Assembly: GCA_017556805.1 (NCBI GenBank)
Contig: JAFYMC010000013.1
Span: forward strand, 58,551 to 122,550
Source of the DNA: Lachnospiraceae bacterium
GTDB taxonomy: Bacteria; Bacillota; Clostridia; Lachnospirales; Lachnospiraceae
DNA: 64,000 nt
Direction of reading: 5' to 3'
In this document: piece after piece, positions 33,642 to 44,100 of the stretch
How the letters are laid out: each line of letters starts with the position of its first letter
Numbering within the stretch: the stretch's first letter is position 1
Position numbers and translations under genes: made by a program
The notes under the pieces: generated by a model
Databases searched by the model: none
What the model was told of the DNA's origin: nothing
The model's input: the letters and a program-made list of their open reading frames with translations, nothing else

Positions 33642-33678
33642 GCAACTTGGAGATATTATTTTTGCAACTTATGGTTGC
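33635..33678. promoter_or_regulatory. Candidate operator: repeated GTTGC/GCAAC dyads
   Basis: GTTGC-AA-GCAAC (33635-33646) covers the -35 box and GCAAC-TTATG-GTTGC (33664-33678) lies just upstream. Four half-sites of the same pentamer over 44 bases suggest a regulator-binding region, possibly for the XRE domain of the gene it controls. Confidence 0.5.
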
Positions 33679-33943
33679 GTTTTGGGTATTTTTTCGGTTT
33701 TTTAAATGGTTTAAAAGTTATTTCATAAGAACTTACGTGCATTTTGCAAACTATTGTTTACATATCTATCTACTTGTCTTCCAACATTTCCAGCAACTCC
33801 GGCATGTCGTTTTTGCACCCTTGTCAACAGAAAAGTGCAAAATTTGCACCTTCCATCATCTAAAGGTGCAAATCCTGCACTTTCATCTTTCTCTATTATT
33901 TACGCACACGAATCAGTCAATACATGTAACTACCGGATTCCTG
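33679..33943. other. Gene-free stretch upstream of XRE-glmM
   Basis: The gap 33571-33943 holds the promoter and dyads listed above and the long hairpin at 33832-33883. I see no further gene in 33679-33831 or 33884-33943. Confidence 0.6.
33832..33883 (-). terminator. Long hairpin after the XRE regulator gene
   Basis: Two 21-base arms (AAAGTGCAAAATTTGCACCTT and its partner) match at 19 of 21 positions across a 10-base loop. On the minus strand TTTTC follows. Probably terminates the gene ending at 33944. Confidence 0.7.
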
Positions 33944-34714
33944 CTACCGAAATTTAAACAGGAACGTCAACAACGCCGGCATATGACAGAAGGAACCCTC
34001 CAAACGATATCGCAGTTCGCCCACTTCTTCCTTTACTGTAATCGGCAGTTTCTCCAAAGCTTGCTTCGTATCTTCTTGCGATAACTGCGCACCGGCAGCG
34101 ATATCCTCCAAAGATACAAAAAGGTCAAAATCCTTTATGGTCAACTCATAAAGCGCATACATGGTTTTCAGCACGCGTAGGTCCGAGAAACGCCCCATCG
34201 CAACAGACAGTTCATACAATTGGGAAATATTCGGTGTCTGAAAGGTCTTCCCAAGGGAGAAAAAGACACTGTCGGCCATTCGTCCCGTACTACCCTCCGG
34301 TTCGGAGCAAACGGAAAGTCCCCAGTCAGAGATATTACCTCCGGCATAGTCCTTTTCGTCCCACGGAACGAAGTTTTTGCATCCGTCGGTAACCGCAATT
34401 TCATGCAACAGTGCTGCAATACGATAACACTTTTCAAAGGATTCCTTCTCCGGAAGGGCCGTAAAATAGTCCTTCAGATTCAAACAGATATCTCCCAGCC
34501 CCTTCGTCGAAGAACAGCCGAGAAGCTCGTCCACGGAAACCTCAAAGAGTTTTGCCAGGTCCGGAAGCAACTGAATGTCAGGGCAACACTGTCCGGATTC
34601 CCATTTGGAAACCGCCTGATTCGTAACGCCCAGAGTCTTCGCCAATTCCTCCTGGGTCAGTCCCTTTTGTTTTCTTAAAAAAGCAATTTGCTCGTGTATT
34701 TTAATTGTGTTCAT
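33944..34714 (-). CDS. XRE-family transcriptional regulator with unknown C-terminal domain
   Basis: 256 residues. Seen: HTH at about 5-65 (LRKQKGLTQEELAKTLGVTNQAVSKWESGQCCPDIQLLPDLAKLF, shown in part by TNQAVSKWESG) followed by VSVDELLG, then about 180 residues without a recognised domain, containing a helical YELSVAMGRFSDLRVLKTMYALYE-type region and a C-terminal winged-helix-like stretch (GAQLSQEDTKQALEKL). A ribosome site AGGGAGG precedes ATG 34714. It reads towards the XRE-glmM gene but is separated from it by a terminator hairpin and promoter. Confidence 0.85.
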   Translation of the reverse strand: MNTIKIHEQIAFLRKQKGLTQEELAKTLGVTNQAVSKWESGQCCPDIQLLPDLAKLFEVSVDELLGCSSTKGLGDICLNLKDYFTALPEKESFEKCYRIAALLHEIAVTDGCKNFVPWDEKDYAGGNISDWGLSVCSEPEGSTGRMADSVFFSLGKTFQTPNISQLYELSVAMGRFSDLRVLKTMYALYELTIKDFDLFVSLEDIAAGAQLSQEDTKQALEKLPITVKEEVGELRYRLEGSFCHMPALLTFLFKFR

Positions 34715-34908
34715 AGAAATCCTCCCTTTGATTTTGTTTTGTAGCTACACCTATAGTTTACAAGCATTTGGCGGCGAAAACAATCACCGATTGGTTTGAA
34801 TCTATCATCAATCCTCCAACCGTAGGTTGGATAACCCGACCGATGTTTTGCCGGCGCAAAAATCCCTTCCCCTTCTCCAAAGGGCACTGTCGTTTGCCCC
34901 CAAATGCA

Positions 34909-34935
34909 GAAAAGAGGCCACCCGGGCCTCTCTTC
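34909..34935 (-). terminator. Intrinsic terminator after the xylanase gene
   Basis: Minus-strand AGAGGCC pairs with GGCCTCT, followed by TTTTC, 17 bases beyond the stop at 34952. Confidence 0.85.
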
Positions 34936-34951
34936 TTATCTTCCGCTATTC

Positions 34952-36979
34952 TTACTTCAGCGCCTCTGCCACCGCATAATAGGCGTCTTTCTTTTCATAA
35001 TTCTCGTCAAACAAACCGCAATACGGCCCGTTCTGCTTATAACTGTAATCCGATACGGACAGGGACGGATTATCGCGATATCCCCATACGGTAATGTTGG
35101 AAATCATGGTTTCTTCCGCATTCAGAGCCGCATACATCCGGAACAATTCTCCGTAAAACTCCGCATGTTTGTCCGATTGAGCCGGGTCGTAATTCCGCAC
35201 TGCCATCTCGGTTACATGCACATCGACCCCCAAGCCATGGAACTTTGTTACGGCATTCTTGATTCTTGTAATATCCGACCGATTCATGCATCCGCCCTGC
35301 TGCCCGTAACCGCCGATATAGCTCTGCATGCCGATACCGTCACACAGCTTACGGTAGTTCCCGTTTTCATCCTTTGCATAGGAATTGATGCTCTTTACCA
35401 ATTCGCAAATCGCATCCCTTTTTGCGTCATAGAAGGTGCTGTAATCGTTGTAAAACAATGCAATCTCCACCTCCGGATTCTTTGCCTGCAGCTTCTCCAC
35501 CGTATTCTTCGCATACAGGAAGGAAAGTTCTACATAATCGTCTCCGATAATCGTATAAAACGGATTATCCTCTCCGTTACGCTTCGTGCGTACATGTCGC
35601 GGGTCGGAATAAACGTACTCGCCGGTGCCGTCACCAACTGCTTCGTTTACCACATCCCAGCAATATACCGTTCCCGGATACTTTTCCTCAAAATGGGTCA
35701 TGACCTCTTCAATATAGTACTCCAGGCGCTTTAACATCGTCTCACGGTCCACATAAGCACCATTGCTTTGATAGCCTTCTCTGAAAAACCAGTCGCTCAT
35801 ATATGCATCCCACACCAACACATGACCACGGATTTTCACGCCCTGTTGCACCGCCAGCTGCACCATCCGGTCCGCCGTACTGTAGTTCATGACCGGCATG
35901 CCGTCCTCGCTTTTTTGCGAAGCACTCTTGTTTAATAGAGAATACGCCTTCATTTCATTCCCGAAACTTACACTGCTGCATTCCGTCCCCAACAAGGCTT
36001 TGTAGGCATCATCATATAAATTATCGCTGTTCATCACGATACCGAAACTGAAGTCATGTTTCTTCGCTTCCTTCAACAGTTCCCCGCTTTTGTTCACTGT
36101 AACAGGTGCCATCGCAGTTCCTCCTTTGTATTCGTTATCCATATGAAAGGTTACGGAATATACCGTAGCCACAAACCCGGAATAATCCTCCATTTCCGTA
36201 CATGCCATCAACCCGATTCCCGCAACCTCCGTCGTTAGTGCCGGGGTCAGCGGATGATTCTCCACGCCGGAAGTCTGCCCATCGTAACGGACAAAAATCT
36301 CATTGAAATCCTTGTCATAAAGCTTCACGGCCAAATTTCCCGCTTCACTTTTCATCTTCACGGTAACACCCAGGCAATGTGTCATATCAACAGGCTCCGG
36401 AAGTCCCAGTTTAATCTCCTGATACAGCCCTTCATACTTAAGAAAGATGGAGCCGTCAGCTTCTACGGTATAATCCGTCCCGTAAGAGGTCGTATAATAA
36501 AGATCGTTGAAATCATACACCAAATCACCGGATTCAAAAGCCTCCGGAACCGTTGTCGGGACCGGGGGTGTACTCGAAACCGGTGTCTCCGTCGGAACCG
36601 GTGTCTCGGTAGCTTCCGGAGCTTCCGTCGGTGCCGGCGTCTCGGTAGCTTCCGGAGCTTCCGTTGGTGCCGGCGTCTCGGTAGCTTCCGGGGGTTCCGT
36701 CGGTGTCGGGGTTACAGTCGCTTCCGGAGCTTTCGTAGGAGCTACTGTCACTTCCGGTACTTCGGTAGGCGCTATCGTCGGCTCTGGAATCGGCGTCGAA
36801 GCAGGTGTTTCCGTAACCGGATTCTTGTCACCTTCGCCCTCAACCGGCGCAACTGTGGCAGTAATCCCCACCGTCGGCGTAGCATCCGTTTCCTCCGGAG
36901 TCTCTCCGGAACATGCCGCAAAGCCAAAGACCAAAACCGGGCAAAGTACCGTTAACATTAATATCTTTCGTAGTTTCAT
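34952..36979 (-). CDS. GH10 endo-1,4-beta-xylanase, lipoprotein with Pro/Thr/Glu linker
   Basis: Surface xylan-cleaving enzyme, 675 residues. Seen: lipoprotein signal peptide with lipobox FGFAACS (Cys23), a repetitive linker (about 30-145, ATETPAPTEAPE units), a beta-rich carbohydrate-binding-like region (about 150-285), then the GH10 barrel: GHVLVWDAYMSDWF, acid/base Glu in WDVVNEAVGD, ALFYNDYS, GIGMQSY, nucleophile Glu in VHVTEMAVRNYD, and TVWGYRDN. All GH10 landmarks are present. It is transcribed alone and ends in a terminator. With the mannoside operon it shows a hemicellulose-using lifestyle. Confidence 0.94.
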   Translation of the reverse strand: MKLRKILMLTVLCPVLVFGFAACSGETPEETDATPTVGITATVAPVEGEGDKNPVTETPASTPIPEPTIAPTEVPEVTVAPTKAPEATVTPTPTEPPEATETPAPTEAPEATETPAPTEAPEATETPVPTETPVSSTPPVPTTVPEAFESGDLVYDFNDLYYTTSYGTDYTVEADGSIFLKYEGLYQEIKLGLPEPVDMTHCLGVTVKMKSEAGNLAVKLYDKDFNEIFVRYDGQTSGVENHPLTPALTTEVAGIGLMACTEMEDYSGFVATVYSVTFHMDNEYKGGTAMAPVTVNKSGELLKEAKKHDFSFGIVMNSDNLYDDAYKALLGTECSSVSFGNEMKAYSLLNKSASQKSEDGMPVMNYSTADRMVQLAVQQGVKIRGHVLVWDAYMSDWFFREGYQSNGAYVDRETMLKRLEYYIEEVMTHFEEKYPGTVYCWDVVNEAVGDGTGEYVYSDPRHVRTKRNGEDNPFYTIIGDDYVELSFLYAKNTVEKLQAKNPEVEIALFYNDYSTFYDAKRDAICELVKSINSYAKDENGNYRKLCDGIGMQSYIGGYGQQGGCMNRSDITRIKNAVTKFHGLGVDVHVTEMAVRNYDPAQSDKHAEFYGELFRMYAALNAEETMISNITVWGYRDNPSLSVSDYSYKQNGPYCGLFDENYEKKDAYYAVAEALK

Positions 36980-37066
36980 AGATACATCCTCGCTTTCTTC
37001 TTTTCATGTATGAACTATGCTATTTGTGTCCTTTCATTCCATTGTTCCGACCATTGTCAACACACT

Positions 37067-37321
37067 TTAATACGGATAATCCGCTCTGATGTACTCCGCA
37101 TCTTCATCATCAAAATATCCGCGCTCAATCAAGACACATTCCACATCATCAAACACTTCGATATCCCAGGTACCCACACTGCTTTCCTTCATTTCACCTC
37201 TGGCTTCATAAATCGCAATCAAATCCACCGTCGTCTCCGTCCGGCTCGCAATGCGGAAAACATTCTCATTCCCGTTGTAACTGCCGCAATCGTACATCTT
37301 TCCGACTTCAAACTTAACCAT
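37067..37321 (-). CDS. Unknown 84-residue acidic protein
   Basis: Not recognised. Compact, soluble, acidic protein (MVKFEVGKMYDCGSYNGNE, then a mixed strand pattern ending RGYFDDEDAEYIRADYPY). AGGAGG lies 9 bases before ATG 37321. It follows the ArsC-like gene by 24 bases and is probably co-transcribed. No signal peptide or membrane segment. Confidence 0.7.
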   Translation of the reverse strand: MVKFEVGKMYDCGSYNGNENVFRIASRTETTVDLIAIYEARGEMKESSVGTWDIEVFDDVECVLIERGYFDDEDAEYIRADYPY

Positions 37322-37345
37322 TTTGTTTTCCTCCTCTTACCGTGC

Positions 37346-37693
37346 TTACGCCCAACCTTTCCATACATCCGGCTGATAGCCTACCGTTGCCTGCTTTCCG
37401 TTACGTACAATCGGTGTCTTCATGACCTGCTGATTGGAAAGAAGCTTCTCCTCCAGTTCGCTTTCCGCAATATACTTTAACAGCGCCAAGGTATCCTTAT
37501 CCTTGCCCTCCTCGTTAATCACTGCTTTGATGCCGCCCACCGCCTGACAAACACTGCGAAATTCTCCTTTGCTCAGTTCCTTTTCGCTCATATCAACAAA
37601 CTGGAATTTGATACCACGCTCTTTAAAATAACGCTGGGCTTTCTTTGTATCGTTGCACTTTTTCGTGCCGAAAATCTGGATGTTCATGGTCAT
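37346..37693 (-). CDS. ArsC/Spx-family thioredoxin-fold protein
   Basis: 115 residues. Seen: IQIFGTKKCNDTKKAQRYFKERGI, with one Cys at the ArsC/Spx position (CxxT rather than CxxC), FVDMSEKELSKGEF, and the conserved TPIVRNGKQATVGYQPDVWK with cis-Pro. It lacks the Spx signature Gly and length, so it is closer to YffB/arsenate-reductase-like proteins. Enzymatic role unproven. GGAG lies 4 bases before ATG 37693; ATG two codons later is an alternative. Confidence 0.85.
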   Translation of the reverse strand: MTMNIQIFGTKKCNDTKKAQRYFKERGIKFQFVDMSEKELSKGEFRSVCQAVGGIKAVINEEGKDKDTLALLKYIAESELEEKLLSNQQVMKTPIVRNGKQATVGYQPDVWKGWA

Positions 37694-37734
37694 TTTTCTC
37701 CACTAAAATTTCACTATTTTTACACTATATTATC

Positions 37735-37772
37735 AAAAAGAAGTAGCCAAACTCACATTTGACTACTTCTCG
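37735..37772 (-). terminator. Intrinsic terminator after lysS
   Basis: Minus-strand GAAGTAGTCAAA pairs with TTTGGCTACTTC around a short loop, followed by TTTTTG. Confidence 0.88.
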
Positions 37773-37784
37773 TTTACCTAACGT

Positions 37785-39290
37785 TTAATTCAGCGTCTTC
37801 ATGGTTGGGAACAACAATACATCTCTGATTGCCGGACTGTTCGTCAGCAACATCACCAGTCTGTCGATACCGTAACCGATACCACCGGTCGGCGGCATAC
37901 CGATTTCAAGGGCATTCATGAAATCCTCATCGGTGGTGTTTGCTTCTTCGTCACCTGCGGCAAGAGCTGCCTCCTGTGCCTTGAAACGCTCTCTCTGGTC
38001 AATCGGATCATTGAGCTCGGAGTATGCGTTACACATTTCCCAAGTGTTAATGAAGAGCTCGAAACGCTCTACGTAATCCGGCTTGTCCGGCTTTCTCTTG
38101 GTAAGCGGAGATACCTCTACCGGATGGTCCATAATGAAGGTCGGCTGAATCAGGTGCTCTTCTACAAACTCCTCGAAGAAGAGATTTAAGATGTCACCCT
38201 TCTCATGACGTGCCTCGTAGTGTACATCCTTCTCGTCCGCAATCTTCTTTGCCTCAGCGGTATCCTTTACCTGGTCAAAGTCCACGCCGGTGTACTTCTT
38301 AACTGCCTCAATCATGGTCATACGCTCAAACGGCTTACCAAGGTCGATGGTGTGCTCACCGTAAGTAATGGTGGTAGTACCGCAAACCTCCTCCGCAAGA
38401 TAACGGAATAAGTTCTCGGTCAAATCCATCATGCCGTAGTAGTCGGTGTATGCCTGGTACAGCTCCATGAGGGTGAACTCCGGATTGTGTCTGGTGTCCA
38501 GACCCTCGTTACGGAATACACGGCCGATTTCGTATACCCGCTCAAGGCCGCCTACGATTAATCTCTTTAAGTAAAGCTCTAAGGAAATACGAAGCTTTAC
38601 GTCCTCATCCAGTGCGTTGTAGTGGGTCTCAAACGGTCTTGCGGATGCACCGCCTGCGTTTGCCACAAGCATCGGAGTCTCTACTTCCATAAAGCCCTGT
38701 CCGTCCAGGTAATGACGAATGGAGCTGATAATCTTGGAACGCTTTACGAAGGTCTCCTTTACGTCTGCGTTCATGATAAGGTCCGTGTATCTCTGACGAT
38801 AGCGGATATCGGTATTGGTCAGACCGTGGTACTTCTCCGGAAGGATCTGCAAGCTCTTGCTGAGCAGAGTCACATTCATGGCATGTACGGAAATCTCGCC
38901 GGTCTTTGTCTTAAATACTTCACCTTCGATACCTACGATATCGCCCACGTCAAACTTCTTGAAATCCGCATACGGTGCTTCACCGATGCTGTCTCTTGCC
39001 ACATAAGACTGAATATTGCCCTTTAAATCCTGCACATTACAGAAGGAAGCCTTACCCATTACGCGCTTGGACATTACACGTCCTGCAATGCGTACGGTCT
39101 TGCCTTCCATCTCCTCGAAATTATCCTTAATTTCGGTGCTGTGATGGGTTACGTCATACTTTGTAATCTGGAACGGGTCCTTCCCGTCTGCCTGCAACTG
39201 AGCAAGCTTTTCTCTGCGGACACGCAAAAGCTCGTTTAAATCCTGCTGCGGTGCCGCCTGTGCAGTCTTCTGCATATTTTCTTCTGCCAC
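37785..39290 (-). CDS. lysS: Lysyl-tRNA synthetase, class II
   Basis: Charges tRNA-Lys; 501 residues. Seen: N-terminal OB-fold (about 60-160, [23 protein letters not shown]), class II motif 2 [27 protein letters not shown] (in part [15 protein letters not shown]), and motif 3 [21 protein letters not shown] opens from GTG 39290, 8 bases after GGAGG. It follows greA with a hairpin terminator in between, so some read-through or an extra promoter is needed. Confidence 0.97.
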   Translation of the reverse strand: MAEENMQKTAQAAPQQDLNELLRVRREKLAQLQADGKDPFQITKYDVTHHSTEIKDNFEEMEGKTVRIAGRVMSKRVMGKASFCNVQDLKGNIQSYVARDSIGEAPYADFKKFDVGDIVGIEGEVFKTKTGEISVHAMNVTLLSKSLQILPEKYHGLTNTDIRYRQRYTDLIMNADVKETFVKRSKIISSIRHYLDGQGFMEVETPMLVANAGGASARPFETHYNALDEDVKLRISLELYLKRLIVGGLERVYEIGRVFRNEGLDTRHNPEFTLMELYQAYTDYYGMMDLTENLFRYLAEEVCGTTTITYGEHTIDLGKPFERMTMIEAVKKYTGVDFDQVKDTAEAKKIADEKDVHYEARHEKGDILNLFFEEFVEEHLIQPTFIMDHPVEVSPLTKRKPDKPDYVERFELFINTWEMCNAYSELNDPIDQRERFKAQEAALAAGDEEANTTDEDFMNALEIGMPPTGGIGYGIDRLVMLLTNSPAIRDVLLFPTMKTLN

Positions 39291-39325
39291 TGGTCTTTCC
39301 TCCGAAACTTCTTTTTATCAAACAA

Positions 39326-39358
39326 AACCGGTACCGCTGGTGAAACCGCGTACCGGTT
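39326..39358 (-). terminator. Intrinsic terminator between greA and lysS
   Basis: Minus-strand AACCGGTACGC pairs with GCGGTACCGGTT (one bulge), followed by TTGTTTG. The modest T-run may allow partial read-through into lysS. Confidence 0.78.
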
Positions 39359-39367
39359 GTTCCTGCA

Positions 39368-39853
39368 TTAGTTAGACTTCTGAATCTCTAAAATCTTATA
39401 CTCAATCACGCCGGCCTGGGTCTCAACCTCAACCACATCGCCTACCTTATGACGAAGTAATGCCTTTCCTACCGGAGACTCGTTGGAAATCTTGCCCTGA
39501 AGGCTGCTTGCCTCGGTAGAACCTACGATACGGAACTCAAGCTCCTCGTCAAACTCCATATCCAGAACCTTTACTTTACAACCGATATTGATAACATCTA
39601 CATCAACGTCCTCTTCTACAACAACTTCCGCATTCTTTAAAATCTTCTCGAGTTCTTCGATACGAGCCTCGATTTCGCGCTGCTCATCCTTTGCTGCATC
39701 ATACTCTGCGTTCTCGGAAAGATCGCCCTGCTCTCTTGCTTCCTTAATCTTATCCGCAACCTCTTTACGACGATTTACCTTTAAATCCTCGAGCTCGTCT
39801 TCCAGTTTCTTTAATCCCTCATAAGTCAGTATGTTTTTCTTTTCTGCCGCCAT
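39368..39853 (-). CDS. greA: Transcription elongation factor GreA
   Basis: Rescues backtracked RNA polymerase; 161 residues, normal length. Seen: N-terminal coiled coil ([50 protein letters not shown] in family form; key acidic tip [12 protein letters not shown]), and C-terminal FKBP-like domain with [22 protein letters not shown]. Start ATG 39853 follows AAAGGAGG; the upstream ATG at 39877 precedes that site. Own promoter at 39898-39926. Confidence 0.97.
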   Translation of the reverse strand: MAAEKKNILTYEGLKKLEDELEDLKVNRRKEVADKIKEAREQGDLSENAEYDAAKDEQREIEARIEELEKILKNAEVVVEEDVDVDVINIGCKVKVLDMEFDEELEFRIVGSTEASSLQGKISNESPVGKALLRHKVGDVVEVETQAGVIEYKILEIQKSN

Positions 39854-39897
39854 AGTGCAAAATCCTCCTTTATCCATACTTCTCCAGTATTCATAGT

Positions 39898-39926
39898 ATT
39901 ATAGCGTATCTTCCGATATTTGTCAA
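39898..39926 (-). promoter_or_regulatory. Promoter of greA(-lysS)
   Basis: Consensus TTGACA and TATAAT on the minus strand with a 17-base spacer; the -35 box overlaps the stop codon of the EamA gene. Confidence 0.9.
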
Positions 39927-40795
39927 TGTTTTTCTGGGGACGCCTCCTTCTGATTTACACGCCATTTCCACACCGCAGTTCCGATTATGATAGTATATCC
40001 CACAAAGCTCCACACATCCGGCAAATCCCGGAAGAAGATAAAGCTTAAGATTGCGGCAAAAATGACCTGCGTGTAGTCGAAGACAGAGATCTCCTTTGCA
40101 GGAGCATGGAAGTAGGCAGCGGTGATGGAAAACTGGCCGCCGGCTGCGGCTGCTCCGGCTAAAAGCAGACAAACGAGCTGCTTGGTAGTCATAGGCTCGT
40201 AAGTAAGTATCATGCCCGGTATCACAGAAACGCATGAAAATACCGCAAAACAAAACACGATAATATCACCCTTCATGCCGTTTTTACTCATTTTACGAAC
40301 ACAGGTATAGGCAAGGCCCGCACCCAAACCGCCAAGGACTCCGAACAAGGCCGGAATGCATTCCATCTGAAAGGATGGCTTTACCACAAAGAGTGCTCCC
40401 GTAAAAGCCAAAATAACCGCAATCACTTCCTTCCGGTTCGGTCGCTCTTTTAATACGAAGATAGAGAGTATAATACAAAAGAACGGTGACAGCTTATTTA
40501 ACATGGAAGCATCCGCGATGTTCATCTGCCCGATGGCGTAAAAGTTACAAAGAATTCCCAAGGTTCCGCCGATACAACGCAACGCTAACGGCCACAGGTT
40601 TCCCTTTGGAATCGTGACACGTTCCTTCTTTTTTATAAGCATCCCGACTGCGATAAAGCCGGCCACCAGATTGCGGAAAAAGCATTTCTGCCATACCGGT
40701 AAATCTCCCGCCATCTTCACAAATAAATTCATGGAGGCAAAGAAAAATGCCGCAAACAAAATATAGCGGATTCCTTTCAGCTTCTGTTTATTCAT
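39923..40795 (-). CDS. EamA/DMT-superfamily transporter
   Basis: Inner-membrane metabolite transporter, 290 residues, ten predicted hydrophobic segments arranged as two EamA repeats. Seen: GIRYILFAAFFFASMNLFVK opening helix, FFCIILSIFVLKERPNRKEVIAVILAF ending repeat one, and FAAILSFIFFRDLPDVWSFVGYTIIIG ending repeat two. Cargo unknown (amino acid or drug efflux are common in the family). The promoter at 40867-40895 leaves a leader of about 65 bases. Confidence 0.9.
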   Translation of the reverse strand: MNKQKLKGIRYILFAAFFFASMNLFVKMAGDLPVWQKCFFRNLVAGFIAVGMLIKKKERVTIPKGNLWPLALRCIGGTLGILCNFYAIGQMNIADASMLNKLSPFFCIILSIFVLKERPNRKEVIAVILAFTGALFVVKPSFQMECIPALFGVLGGLGAGLAYTCVRKMSKNGMKGDIIVFCFAVFSCVSVIPGMILTYEPMTTKQLVCLLLAGAAAAGGQFSITAAYFHAPAKEISVFDYTQVIFAAILSFIFFRDLPDVWSFVGYTIIIGTAVWKWRVNQKEASPEKH

Positions 40796-40866
40796 AATTC
40801 AATCCTTCTTTCCGGATACACTCCGTTGTCAAACTCCCCGCCTGCAATTATTTTCTTTTCGACCAC

Positions 40867-40895
40867 AGTATACTCCTTCTTCCCTTTCTTTTCAA
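40867..40895 (-). promoter_or_regulatory. Promoter of the EamA transporter gene
   Basis: TTGAAA and TATACT on the minus strand, 17-base spacer. In the gap 40796-41175 I see only this promoter and the nifJ promoter. Confidence 0.72.
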
Positions 40896-41045
40896 GTATC
40901 TTCCCTCTTGTAAAAAAAGGCCTTCCCCCTTGTCTTTTCCTCCCTGTCTTCTCTTTTCTGTCCTCCGAAAACAGTTCCCGGGAAATCGCACCACACTTCC
41001 GCAAAAAGTTTGACAATTTTTTGACTAATTTTACATAAGAAACAC

Positions 41046-41074
41046 TTTACACTTGCCGAATTTCGTGGTATTCT
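41046..41074 (+). promoter_or_regulatory. Promoter of the second nifJ
   Basis: TTTACA, 17-base spacer, TATTCT, leaving a leader of about 95 bases without a visible riboswitch. Confidence 0.72.
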
Positions 41075-41175
41075 ATATGGTAGGTATTTTTATATGTTCT
41101 TTATAAAAAATACAATCATTACAATCCGCGCTACGGACATTGTCCGGCGCTAAACTTACAAGGAGGATATGTAAC

Positions 41176-44100
41176 ATGGCAAGAAAAATGAAAACCATGG
41201 ATGGTAACACCGCTGCGGCTCACGTGTCTTACGCGTTCACCGATGTGGCTGCTATCTATCCGATCACCCCTTCTTCTCCGATGGCAGACTACACCGATAT
41301 GTGGGCTACCCAGGGAAGAAAGAACATCTTCGGTCACGAAGTTATGTTGTCCGAGATGCAGTCTGAGGCAGGTGCTGCAGGTGCCGTTCACGGTTCCTTA
41401 CAGGCAGGTGCTTTAACCACCACCTACACCGCTTCTCAGGGCTTACTTTTGATGATCCCGAATATGTACAAGATTGCCGGTGAGCTTCTTCCGGGCGTAA
41501 TTCACGTTACCGCTCGTGCTCTTGCAAGCCACGCACTTTCCATCTTCGGTGACCACTCCGACGTTTATGCATGTCGTCAGACCGGTTTTGCTATGCTTTG
41601 TGCTAGCAACGTTCAGGAAGTTATGGACCTCGGTGCAGTTGCTCACTTAACCGCAATTGAGAGCCGCGTTCCGTTCTTACACTTCTTCGACGGTTTCCGT
41701 ACTTCCCACGAGATTCAGAAGATCGAGATCTGGGATTACGATGACTTAAAGGATATGTGCAACATGGAGGCTGTTGAGGCTTTCCGTAATCGCGCTTTGA
41801 ATCCGGAGCATCCGATTCAGCGTGGTACCGCTCAGAACCCGGATGTATTCTTCCAGGCAAGAGAGGCTTGTAACCCGTACTATGATGCTGTTCCGGAAAT
41901 CGCTCAGCAGTACATGGACAAGGTTAACGCTAAGATCGGTACCGATTATAAGTTATTCAACTACCACGGTGCTGCAGACGCTGAGTCTGTTATCGTTGCT
42001 ATGGGTTCCGCTTGTGACACCATCGACGAGACCGTTGATTTCTTAACCGCTCGCGGTGAGAAGGTTGGTGTTGTAAAGGTTCGTCTTTACAGACCGTTCT
42101 CCGCTAAGCACTTAATCGATGCTATTCCGGATACTGTTAAGCGCATCAGCGTTCTTGACAGAACCAAGGAGCCGGGTGCTCTCGGCGAGCCGCTCTACCT
42201 CGATGTAGTTGCAGCATTAAAGGGTTCCAAGTTCAATGACGTTCCGGTATTCTGCGGCCGTTACGGTTTAGGTTCCAAGGACACCACCCCGGCTCAGATT
42301 ATTTCCGTATTCAACAACACCGAGAAGAAGACCTTCACCATCGGTATCGTTGATGACGTAACCAATCTTTCCCTTGCAATTACCGAAAATCCGGTTACCG
42401 CTCCGGCAGGCACCACTGCTTGTAAGTTCTGGGGTCTCGGCGCAGACGGTACCGTAGGTGCAAATAAGAACTCCATCAAGATCATCGGTGACCACACCGA
42501 CAAGTTTGCTCAGGCATACTTCGATTACGACTCCAAGAAGTCCGGTGGTGTTACGATTTCCCACTTACGTTTCGGTGACAAGAAGATTCAGTCCACCTAC
42601 CTGATCAATCAGGCTAACTTCGTAGCATGTCATACTCCGGCTTACGTTCGTAAGTACAACATGGTACAGGATTTGGTTGACGGTGGTACCTTCCTTCTGA
42701 ACTGCTCCTGGAATATGGATGAGTTAGAAGAGCATTTACCGGGTCAGGTAAAGAGATACATTGCTGAGCACAACATTAAGTTCTACACCATCGATGGTAT
42801 CAACATCGGTAAGGAAGTAGGTCTCGGCGGACGTATCAACACCATTTTACAGGCTGCATTCTTCAAGCTTGCTAACATCATCCCGATTGAGGATGCTGTA
42901 AAGTATATGAAGGACGCTGCTACCGCTTCTTACTCCAAGAAGGGTGATGACGTTGTTAAGATGAACCATGAGGCAATTGACCGCGGTGTTCAGGGTATCG
43001 TTGAGATTCAGGTTCCGGCTTCCTGGAAGGATGCTAAGGATGAGGACCTCACCGAGAAGGCTACCTGCGGCGGTGCTGATGTTCTTAAGTATGTTAACTC
43101 TGTTCAGGCTAAGATCAACGCTCAGGATGGTAACAGCCTTCCGGTATCTGCATTCGTAGATTACGCAGACGGTTCCACCCCGACCGGTTCCGCAGCTTAC
43201 GAGAAACGCGGTATCGCAGTTGACGTTCCGGTTTGGAATCCGGAGAGCTGTTTACAGTGTAACCTTTGTTCCTATGTATGTCCGCACGCTGTTATCCGTC
43301 CGGTAGTTATGGACGCTGACGCTGCTGCAAAGGCTCCGGCTGGTGCAGCTATGGCTGACATGAAGGGTATGGAAGGTAAGAAGTTTGCTATGTCCATCTC
43401 CGTACTTGACTGTACCGGATGTGGTTCCTGTGTAAATGTATGTCCGGAAGTTAAGGGCAACAAGGCACTTTCCATGGCTAACCTTGAGACTCAGCTTGAG
43501 GCTCAGAAGATGTTCGATTACGGTACTACCTTAGAGACCCCGGCAGAGGTTCTTGAGAAGTTCAAGGTAACCACTCCGAAGGGATCCCAGTTCAAGCAGC
43601 CGCTCCTTGAGTTCTCCGGCGCTTGTGCAGGTTGTGGTGAGACCCCGTACGCTAAGTTAATTACCCAGTTGTTCGGTGATAGAATGTATATCTCCAATGC
43701 AACCGGTTGTTCCTCCATTTGGGGCGGTTCTTCCCCGTCCTGTCCGTACACTGTAAATAAGGAAGGCAAGGGTCCGGCTTGGGCTAACTCCTTATTCGAG
43801 GATAACGCAGAGTACGGTTTCGGTATGCAGCTTGCACAGAAGGCTCTCAGAAAGCGCGTTGTAGCAGCAGCTGAGAACTTACTTGCAGTAGCAGAGAAGG
43901 ATGATGTTAAGGCAGCTCTTCAGGGTTACCTTGATACCGTTAACTCCTCTACCGAGAACGGTCCGGCTACCAAGAAGATGATCGCAGCTCTCGAAGCTTG
44001 CAACTGTGACAACGAAGATCGCAAGTACATCCTTGCAAACAAGGATTTCGCTGCTAAGAAGTCCCAGTGGATCTTCGGTGGTGACGGTTGGGCATACGAC

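Noticed and set aside
33571-33645. 25-residue upstream extension of XRE-GlmM
   Set aside because: It overlaps the promoter and the ribosome site of ATG 33570.
36560-36900. Repeat array in the xylanase gene as a mobile or CRISPR repeat
   Set aside because: These are in-frame Pro/Thr/Glu linker repeats of a surface lipoprotein.
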